39,164 nt of DNA from assembly GCF_003057885.1 (NCBI RefSeq), contig NZ_QAGK01000020.1, forward strand, positions 1 to 39,164. Direction: 5' to 3'. The translations under genes were made by a program, and so were the position numbers. Below the pieces are notes generated by a model that saw only the letters and a list, made by a program, of their open reading frames with translations, was not told the DNA's origin and did no database searches. Below are positions 33,158 through 39,164 of the stretch, in pieces (the first letter of the stretch is position 1; every line of letters begins with the position of its first letter). The stretch comes from Oceaniglobus ichthyenteri. Lineage in GTDB: Bacteria; Pseudomonadota; Alphaproteobacteria; Rhodobacterales; Rhodobacteraceae.

Positions 33158-33163
33158 CATATA

Positions 33164-35569
33164 TCATGCCGCCTGTTGCGAAACGGGCCGATCCACGCCG
33201 CCCCAGCGCAAATCACCGCAATAGCGATGCGCCATCTGCCCTTGGTCATCCAATAGGAACAGGTGCAGCCACCGGTTATCAAACAACGCGCGCACGGTTT
33301 CATGACGGCTCAGAATATCGTTCACCGCGCCCATCGGGGCCTCGATACATACCGACAGGCGCAGTGGATCATGGACCAACGTTTCACCGTCATGCACCGA
33401 TTGCCATGGCAGACCGTTGCGCAAAATGCCGCCATTGCCTTCGACCACGCCGATGCCGCCGGTGACGTTGTGCAACAGCTTGTTACCCGCCCCAAAGGTA
33501 TCGGGCGCCACGACCGACCCGTAATATTGCAGGCTGATCCAACTGGCCACAACCACCGGAGCGGTCAGGATCAGTTCCAGCACGCCGAATCCATCGTCCT
33601 TGGCCCAGTCGTAATCGTGCAAAAACGCGCGGCCCTGCAACGCCTTGCCCCGGGTGCGGTGGCGCGGCGCGGCGATGAAGGCATTGCACCCGGCCAAGGC
33701 CCATTCGGGCCGGGTTTGTGACCAATCCATGCTGCGCTGTCCCACTCCGTCGCCTGTTGTGATGCCGGGCATGCGCAGGGCGCGCTCTGTCCGGGTTAAT
33801 TTGCCCGCAGCCGCCAAGGCATCGCGCGCCTTTGCAATCACGCCACTGTGCGAGGATACCGTCAGATCGCCGTCAAACAGGGTGACGGCATCGGTTGTCG
33901 TGTCATGCAACCCGCCCAAAAATACCGTATCGGCGGGAATATCGATTCCGGTTTGCGCAAGTCCGTCGCGCACCTGCGGATCATTCAGCAAACCGGCCAG
34001 AAGCCGCGCATTCACATCCCCCGCATAGCCCCCACAGGCACCGCAATGCAGCGCGCTGGCATGGGGGTTGTTGACCACATTTGCGCCGTGCCCCACGATC
34101 AGCACCAGCCGCGCAAACCCCGAGGTCAGTGACATCGCCCGCAGGATCGCACCGGCGCTGGCAACCTTGTCATCCCGGCTTAACCCACTGCTCAGGTGGG
34201 GCGCCTGTTGATCCGGCCGCGTGGCACGGTTGAATCCCAAGGCATCGCGCAACAATTTGGCCACATAAACCGGGCCTGTCGCCTCGACAAAGGCAAATGA
34301 CGATACCGCCGCCAGTTTGAACCGCCCCCAGGCCCGCGCCGCACGGGCCGCCAGACGGGCCGCCTGATCGGCATTGGCTGAGGCGGCATTTGTTGTCACA
34401 CTGGTCACGCCGGGATTCAGCAAAACCGGCAGACGCAATTCATCCACATCCGATGCAAACCCGCGGTGCGATGTCGCCAGCCCAAAGAACCCCGCAAAAC
34501 CCAGAGTCTGGGTGTTTGGCGCAACCGTTTCCAGCGCCCGGCGGAACACTTCGGACCTTACATCAATACAGAACGCCGCCTGCATCATTGGCCGCTCTGG
34601 GTGCGCGGCCTGCGCGGGGGCCGACAGGGTTTGGGCAAGCTGGCGCTGCGCCGCACGCTCGGCGGCCTCTTGCAACGTGGTATTTATGATCTGGGCCGGG
34701 CCGGGTATGGCGGGTTGGGCATGAATGGCCCGAATTTCGGCCCATTGACCGGCAATTTTGGATTTATACTGATCATACAGCGCATGTTCCCATAACAGCG
34801 GGATCGTCAGCATCTCGGTGGTGATTGTGTCGGTTTCCCCGGCCAATTCGGCCTGCCACACCCGATACCGCGCCAATTGCGCCCAGCCCCCCAGACCTGT
34901 CAGAAGTTGATGAAAATATGTCGGCGCCATCACGGCAGTCACACCCAACCCATCGCAGGCCCGAGACAGCGCAATGCGCGGTTGTTTCGGCCCGTTCGCA
35001 ATCCGCGCCGCAAAACCAGACAGGCCCATGATTTCAGGCGTCAAATCGCGGCTGGCCGAAATCTGCCAGCTTTCAAATGCGCTCCGCCCCGCTGTCACCT
35101 GCCACAACGCCTGACCCTGATCAAAAAATCCAGCCGCCCAGGCACCAAGCCTTTCATCAATAAGGCCGGGCCAATCAACGCCCGACGCCTGAGCCGCCAA
35201 ATCGGCCACCGTTGGCAGGGCGTGAACCGCCTCGTCAGCTTCGGCCGCGGCCTGTTTCAGCGCGGCGGGCGATTCTGCCCCCCCCGGCGGCGCATCGGCC
35301 CAAGCGGCGGCCAGATCGGCATCGGTGATGGTTCCATCGGCAATCTTTTCGCAATACCAACGGCGCGGCATTGTCACCGATGCCCCCGCAACCCGCCCCA
35401 ACAAAGCAGACACTTCACCCAAGGTTTGACCGGTCTGCCCCAGAAACGGATTTACCGCCACCGAAGAAGACAGCGGCCAAAGCGGCGGAATTGCGCGGCT
35501 GGCCGCTTCGGATGCGGCAATCAATTCAAGATGCGCACCTGTGTATTTCGCATAGGTATCGGCCTTCAT
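33164..35569 (-). CDS. dabA: Inorganic carbon transporter subunit DabA (DUF2309 / UPF0753)
   Basis: DabA is the large, carbonic-anhydrase-like cytoplasmic partner of DabB; the pair accumulates bicarbonate using the membrane potential. The active-site residues known from Halothiobacillus DabA (C351, D353, H524, C539) correspond here to C334 and D336 in FCIDVRSE, H494 in VGHGANV and C509 in LHCGACGG; the 15-residue H-to-C spacing is identical. The start is ATG 35569 with an excellent AAAGGAGGT; an in-frame upstream ATG would add 83 residues read inside dabB. Length is 801 residues. The ATG overlaps the dabB stop (ATGA). Conservation of the zinc and acid residues indicates a functional protein. 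Confidence 0.94.
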   Translation of the reverse strand: MKADTYAKYTGAHLELIAASEAASRAIPPLWPLSSSVAVNPFLGQTGQTLGEVSALLGRVAGASVTMPRRWYCEKIADGTITDADLAAAWADAPPGGAESPAALKQAAAEADEAVHALPTVADLAAQASGVDWPGLIDERLGAWAAGFFDQGQALWQVTAGRSAFESWQISASRDLTPEIMGLSGFAARIANGPKQPRIALSRACDGLGVTAVMAPTYFHQLLTGLGGWAQLARYRVWQAELAGETDTITTEMLTIPLLWEHALYDQYKSKIAGQWAEIRAIHAQPAIPGPAQIINTTLQEAAERAAQRQLAQTLSAPAQAAHPERPMMQAAFCIDVRSEVFRRALETVAPNTQTLGFAGFFGLATSHRGFASDVDELRLPVLLNPGVTSVTTNAASANADQAARLAARAARAWGRFKLAAVSSFAFVEATGPVYVAKLLRDALGFNRATRPDQQAPHLSSGLSRDDKVASAGAILRAMSLTSGFARLVLIVGHGANVVNNPHASALHCGACGGYAGDVNARLLAGLLNDPQVRDGLAQTGIDIPADTVFLGGLHDTTTDAVTLFDGDLTVSSHSGVIAKARDALAAAGKLTRTERALRMPGITTGDGVGQRSMDWSQTRPEWALAGCNAFIAAPRHRTRGKALQGRAFLHDYDWAKDDGFGVLELILTAPVVVASWISLQYYGSVVAPDTFGAGNKLLHNVTGGIGVVEGNGGILRNGLPWQSVHDGETLVHDPLRLSVCIEAPMGAVNDILSRHETVRALFDNRWLHLFLLDDQGQMAHRYCGDLRWGGVDRPVSQQAA

Positions 35570-37158
35570 TTCAAACCTCCTTTGGGGATGGATTTCGGGA
35601 TCGCCCAACCGCGCAACAGCCGGTCTTCTATCGCGTTGATATACAGCCCATTTGACAGATGAATCCGCACGCCTTGCGCCGCCGGATGGTGCGACCACAG
35701 CGGCAGCGTGGCCTGGGCCAGTGCAACCATGCCAAAGCTGAACAGCGCCAGCAGGATCAGCGCCCATTCCAACGCACCGGGCGCAGGTGGGGCCGGCAAA
35801 ACACCTGCCGTCATCCACTCAGCCGTGCGTTGCAACGCGACATAGCTGATTGTCGCGCCAAGAGACAAAACCGCGGTGCGCCGGGTCAGCGCCCGGGGCG
35901 CGGCATCGGCCATCCCCTGGGCCAACAGATACGCAACCCCAAAGATCAGGATCGCACCAAGGGCGGCGCCCTGGGGAGATTTTGACGCAAACCCGAACAG
36001 GAATCCTGAGGCGAAATATACCACCCCGAAGATCGCAATCGCCAGACCAAAGGCACGGGCGACAGCCCCCAGATCGGGCACCGCAACCGGGCCGGGCCGC
36101 CGGATTGCCGCCACCCGCTCTACCGCGCCGCCCGATGAAAGGAACGCGTGCGTCTTGTACAGGGAATGGGCGACAACATGCAAAAGCGCCAGTGGAAACA
36201 GCGCCAATCCACATTGCAAAATCATGAACCCCATTTGCCCCACGGTGGACCATGCCAGCGATGCCTTGACCGTGGGCTGGGTCAGCATCACCAACCCGCC
36301 AAACAACGCGGTAAAGCCGCCAATCATCACCAGCACCGCCAGGATCAGGGGCGACAACAGCATCACATCGGCAAACCGGATCAACAAAAACCCGCCGGCA
36401 TTCACCACCCCGGCATGAAGCAGGGCCGACACCGGGGTTGGGGCCTCCATCACTTCGGTAAGCCATCCATGGGTGGGAAATTGCGCCGATTTCAACACAG
36501 CCGCCAGCGCCAGCAATAGGGCCGCACCGATTGCCCAATATCCCCCCTGCCCCAGACGGGCCGCACTCAGGATGTCGGAAATCTGCGTGGTGCCATACCC
36601 CCAGATCAGCATCAGCGCCGCGCCGATCAGGGCCACATCACCGGTGCGCGCCGTCAGATATTTCTTGCGCACCGCCCGCTGCGCCGCCACCCGTCCGGGA
36701 TAAAACAACAATAATTTGTGCAAACACAGGCTGGTCACGACCCAAGCGGCGACAAATTGCACCAGATTGCCCGATTGAACCAAAAGCAAAACCGCCGCCA
36801 GCGTGCCCAACAGCCAGATCATGAACCGGGTCTGGCCCGCCTCACCCTGAAGATAGGTGCGCGCATACCGCACCACCACCCAGCCGATAAAGGCCACCAA
36901 CAACACCATCGTCACGCTGACCGCATCCAACCGCGCCGAAAACCCAACGCCCGCCGCGCCCAACAGCACACTGTCGCCCGGCCCAACCACGATCAAACCG
37001 GCCAACGCCGCAATCGCGACTGCCAAGGCGCCAAGGGCGGCGGTTTCGGCCAAATGGGCGGCAAAGCGTGGGCTTAGCCCGCGCCGCGCCTGTAAGACGA
37101 CCGCGCCAAGGATCAGAATGAAAGGGGCCAGCAGAGGCAAAGCAGGGGCAAACATCAC
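35566..37158 (-). CDS. dabB: Inorganic carbon transporter membrane subunit DabB (NuoL/MrpA-like)
   Basis: DabB is a proton-conducting membrane protein of the complex I antiporter-like family that powers DabA. The 530-residue protein has about 13-14 helices and the family core [20 protein letters not shown] followed by [15 protein letters not shown]. The conserved lysine/histidine segment [20 protein letters not shown] is also present in part ([15 protein letters not shown]). The gene precedes dabA and overlaps it by four bases, the standard dabB-dabA arrangement. It is divergent from a LysR regulator. Confidence 0.92.
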   Translation of the reverse strand: MMFAPALPLLAPFILILGAVVLQARRGLSPRFAAHLAETAALGALAVAIAALAGLIVVGPGDSVLLGAAGVGFSARLDAVSVTMVLLVAFIGWVVVRYARTYLQGEAGQTRFMIWLLGTLAAVLLLVQSGNLVQFVAAWVVTSLCLHKLLLFYPGRVAAQRAVRKKYLTARTGDVALIGAALMLIWGYGTTQISDILSAARLGQGGYWAIGAALLLALAAVLKSAQFPTHGWLTEVMEAPTPVSALLHAGVVNAGGFLLIRFADVMLLSPLILAVLVMIGGFTALFGGLVMLTQPTVKASLAWSTVGQMGFMILQCGLALFPLALLHVVAHSLYKTHAFLSSGGAVERVAAIRRPGPVAVPDLGAVARAFGLAIAIFGVVYFASGFLFGFASKSPQGAALGAILIFGVAYLLAQGMADAAPRALTRRTAVLSLGATISYVALQRTAEWMTAGVLPAPPAPGALEWALILLALFSFGMVALAQATLPLWSHHPAAQGVRIHLSNGLYINAIEDRLLRGWAIPKSIPKGGLK

Positions 37159-37258
37159 ACGTTCCAGTTTTCAAGACAGGTTGCCCGTGTGATAGCCACG
37201 CGTGAGCGAAGATAAAAATTCATTGATCACAACGCATCGTTCACTTAGACAGAACGAC

Positions 37259-38176
37259 ATGCCCGATATGAATTACAACCACCTGCGCTATTTCTGGGAG
37301 GTGGCCCATGACGGCAACCTGACCCGCACCGCCGCCCGGCTGAACCTGTCGCAATCGGCGGTTTCGGTGCAAATCCGCAAACTGGAAGACCGTCTGGGCC
37401 ATGCATTGTTTGAACGCCGCGCGCGGCAATTGCACCTGACCGAGGCGGGGCGGATCGCCCTGGATCACGCCGATACGATTTTCGGCGCGGGGCGCGATCT
37501 GATCGCCACGCTCAGCCAGACCGGCACACCACGGCAGGTGTTGCGGGTTGGCGCGCTTGCCACCCTTTCGCGCAACTTTCAGATTGAATTCCTGCGCCCG
37601 CTGCTGGGGCAAAGGAACGTTGAACTGGTTTTGCGGTCGGGCACATCAATCGAACTTTTGCAGGGATTGGAGAACCTCAGTCTGGATGTGGTGTTGACCA
37701 ACCGCGTACCGGCCCCCGACGCCCTGACCAATTTCATCACCCACGCCCTGTCGGAACAACCGGTCAGTGTGATCGGCACGCCCGCCCGCCTTGGCCCCCC
37801 TCAGCCTTTGGCACAATTGCTCAGCAGTCATCCAATCATCGTGCCCACGATTGAAAGCCCGGTGCGCGCGGGATTTGACACCCTGTGCGCGCGTCTAAAC
37901 ATCGACCCGGATCTGGCCGCCGAGGTGGATGATATGGCACTGATGCGGCTGTTGTGCCGCGAAGACATCGGCCTTGCCATCCTGCCCCCGATCGTCGTGC
38001 AGAACGAACTGCGATCAGGGCTGTTGCAAGAGGCAGATCACACCATCGGCCTGACCGAGTTTTTTCATGCGGTGACAATAAAGCGTCAGTTTCCCAACCA
38101 ACTGCTGACCACCCTGCTGGACAGACCCGGTTTCAACCCAACAGCCACCGATCCGGAACAGGTTTCGGTATCTTGA
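37259..38176 (+). CDS. LysR-family regulator (NhaR-like) divergent from dabBA
   Basis: This DNA-binding regulator is about 305 residues long from ATG 37259; alternatives are ATG 37268 and GTG 37202. The start region MNYNHLRYFWEVAHDGNLTR and the helix-turn-helix LTRTAARLNLSQSAVSVQIR followed by KLEDRLGHALFERR resemble NhaR-type proteins. The effector domain has RVGALATLSRNFQIEFLRPL and LCREDIGLAILPPIVVQNEL. It lies about 100 bases from dabB on the opposite strand, so it probably regulates carbon uptake in response to CO2, pH or ions (inference). Sites such as TTGATCACAA lie in the gap, but no clear dyad was identified. Confidence 0.87.
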   Translation: MPDMNYNHLRYFWEVAHDGNLTRTAARLNLSQSAVSVQIRKLEDRLGHALFERRARQLHLTEAGRIALDHADTIFGAGRDLIATLSQTGTPRQVLRVGALATLSRNFQIEFLRPLLGQRNVELVLRSGTSIELLQGLENLSLDVVLTNRVPAPDALTNFITHALSEQPVSVIGTPARLGPPQPLAQLLSSHPIIVPTIESPVRAGFDTLCARLNIDPDLAAEVDDMALMRLLCREDIGLAILPPIVVQNELRSGLLQEADHTIGLTEFFHAVTIKRQFPNQLLTTLLDRPGFNPTATDPEQVSVS

Positions 38177-38455
38177 CCACGAAAACAATGCTGTCGGACG
38201 ATCGGGTAGGAACAATCTCACAAAGCTGTTTGTTTGACTTGCAAAGGCAATCAAGCACAGATATTTCCACCACCATCAACGCCGCACCAGCTCAGCCGGT
38301 AGAGCACATCATTCGTAACAAGTGCTGAATACGGTGGATATGGGCGGAAGAATAAGACGTAGGCAGACCCGAGGAACGATTTTACAAGGATCTTGCAAGC
38401 CTGAACCACTGTCTTGCAAAGATCGCATGCCGAAGGTATTCCGGCCAAGAAAGAT
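38177..38455. other. Non-coding region carrying a tRNA half
   Basis: These 279 bases between the LysR gene and the intact tRNA hold no supported gene. The only recognisable content is the tRNA-Thr 5' half at 38281-38318. Base composition is lower in GC than the flanking genes. Confidence 0.5.
38281..38318 (+). pseudogene. tRNA-Thr(CGT) 5' half, ending at the anticodon loop
   Basis: These 38 bases have the exact layout of a tRNA 5' half: seven-base acceptor strand, D stem GCTC/GAGC with loop, five-base anticodon strand and the loop TTCGTAA containing anticodon CGT. They match the intact tRNA-Thr downstream at 31 of 38 positions. No matching 3' anticodon strand, T arm or acceptor strand follows. 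The cut directly after the anticodon loop is where some integrases cross over, so it may be an attachment-site remnant; a decayed duplicate is the alternative. Confidence 0.65.
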
Positions 38456-38531
38456 GCCCCATTAGCTCAGCTGGTAGAGCAGGTCCTTCGTAAGGACAAG
38501 GTCGGCGGTTCGAGTCCGTCATGGGGCACCA
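38456..38531 (+). tRNA. tRNA-Thr, anticodon CGT
   Basis: The cloverleaf is complete: acceptor GCCCCAT/ATGGGGC, D stem GCTC/GAGC, anticodon loop TTCGTAA with anticodon CGT (reads ACG), T stem GGCGG/CCGTC with loop TTCGAGT, and encoded CCA at 38529-38531. The first anticodon-stem pair (27-43) appears as G-A, a mismatch; the other four pairs form. G1-C72 and C2-G71 fit threonine identity. Confidence 0.9.
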
Positions 38532-38752
38532 TATAAATCCGACAAGTTACTGTTTTTTCCTCCGATATCGGGGTTGCGTAATTCGCGTTCACCTAATTAT
38601 CGACCTTGTGTGACTTGGCTCTTTTCGTCTGTGAACTGCGGATGGCATTTACAGCCCACCGGTTTCAGCAAGAATGGTCATGCCTGCATTGGCGCGCCGT
38701 TGGCTATGACTGCATGACAAGACCGTAAGACATGAACTGGCCCCTGTTTTGA
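38532..38752. other. Region between tRNA-Thr and transposase mosaic
   Basis: No gene is supported in these 221 bases. A T-rich tract shortly after the tRNA (about 38552-38560) may help end its transcript. The right end (38732-38760) reads TGAACTGGCCCC, then TGTTTTGACCGGACAC, which looks like an insertion-sequence terminal repeat of IS3 type, directly against the IS256-type fragment. Confidence 0.4.
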
Positions 38753-39164
38753 CCGGACACCTTGGCTGAGATGTATGTGAAGGGCGTCTCCACCCGCGAG
38801 GCGGAAGCGGTGATGCGCGAGTTCGGGATCGAGAGCCTGTCTTCTTTGCAGGTCAGCCGCGCCGCCAAGATGCTCGATGACGAGTTGGCCGCCTGGCGGG
38901 CCCGGCCTCTCGATGAGATCAAGTATCTGATCCTCGACGCCCGGTATGAAAAGATGCGCAATGGCGGGATCGTGCGCGATGTCGCCGTGCTCTCGGCTGT
39001 CGGCATCGGCCCTGATGAGCGCCGTCGCGTGCTGGGCGTGTACGTCGCCCACGACAAGGCGTTTGCCTTCTTCGGTGGGGCCTGTGCGCGGGGCATCTAC
39101 GACAGCGGGAATTGTCCGCCATTGGTCCGAGGACAATGGACGCGAAGACCGCCGTTGACGCGAT
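38753..39164 (+). pseudogene. Chimeric transposase remnant: IS256-type segment joined to IS21 IstA-type segment
   Basis: One open frame runs from just after a TGA at 38750-38752 to the window end. Its first part (LAEMYVKGVSTREAEAVM, SRAAKMLDDELAAW, YLILDARYEKMRNGGIVRDV, RRRVLGVYVA) is an internal piece of an IS256/Mutator transposase; LILDARYEK holds the first catalytic Asp. From about 39047 the sequence becomes HDKAFAFFGGACARGIYD, a hallmark of IS21 IstA. IstA should continue DNMKTAV; instead about 41 unrelated bases (39104-39144) intervene and KTAVDA resumes in another frame at 39145. The start of the IS256 gene is missing. Neither enzyme can be functional in this form. Confidence 0.75.

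Noticed and set aside
38678-39136. Minus-strand open frame over the transposase mosaic
   Set aside because: The plus strand has clear transposase motifs; the minus frame matches nothing recognised.
1-39164. CRISPR arrays, rRNA genes and riboswitches
   Set aside because: No regularly spaced repeats, no rRNA-like sequence and no recognisable riboswitch core were seen on either strand.

Overview
The window looks like a piece of an alphaproteobacterial chromosome of the Rhodobacterales/Rhodobacteraceae (roseobacter) type. The reasons are the flagellar gene order motB-flgE-flgK-flgL-flgI, a Mur-like Fur-family gene divergent from a sitABCD manganese transporter, a perfect FNR/FnrL-type box, a GC-rich palindromic repeat of the kind scattered in these genomes, and protein sequences typical of that group. 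No species is claimed.

Layout. 1-898: the right part of an IS3-family element, inserted into a frameshifted IS5-type transposase remnant. 899-6720 (minus): flagellar genes motB, flgE, flgK, flgL and flgI, whose downstream side abuts the insertion sequences. 7171-15647 (plus): a peptide-use module of an M20 peptidase, a Dpp-type ABC transporter (binding protein, two permeases, fused double ATPase), a short-chain dehydrogenase and a P1-family aminopeptidase. A small antisense DUF465 gene with an FNR box splits this module, and two inverted copies of a GC-rich repeat precede its two hydrolases. 15671-17833 (minus): a large MscS channel. 17900-21856: mur-like regulator divergent from sitABCD.

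21853-23677 (minus): a tightly packed operon of a membrane desaturase, a Rieske ferredoxin-like protein and an AhpD/CMD-fold protein. 23811-27089 (plus): a polar amino acid ABC transporter. 27046-32537: what looks like a catabolic cluster, with an M29/NicX-fold protein divergent from a LysR regulator, a VanA-type Rieske oxygenase, a class III aminotransferase and an FAH-type hydrolase. 32801-33118: a small two-repeat protein behind a near-consensus promoter. 33164-37158 (minus): dabB-dabA, the inorganic carbon uptake pair, divergent from an NhaR-like LysR regulator. 38281-39164: a tRNA-Thr 5' half, an intact tRNA-Thr(CGT), and a mosaic of IS256- and IS21-type transposase fragments.

Both ends of the window are therefore insertion-sequence scar tissue, and the genes between them are mostly uptake systems paired with enzymes and local regulators. 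The observations I rate highest are the nested and chimeric transposase remnants, the FNR box beside the antisense DUF465 gene, the tRNA half cut at the anticodon loop, the two-repeat small protein, the desaturase-Rieske-CMD operon, and the NicX/M29-fold protein whose C-terminal metal ligands appear altered. All functional assignments are by sequence recognition without database searches.
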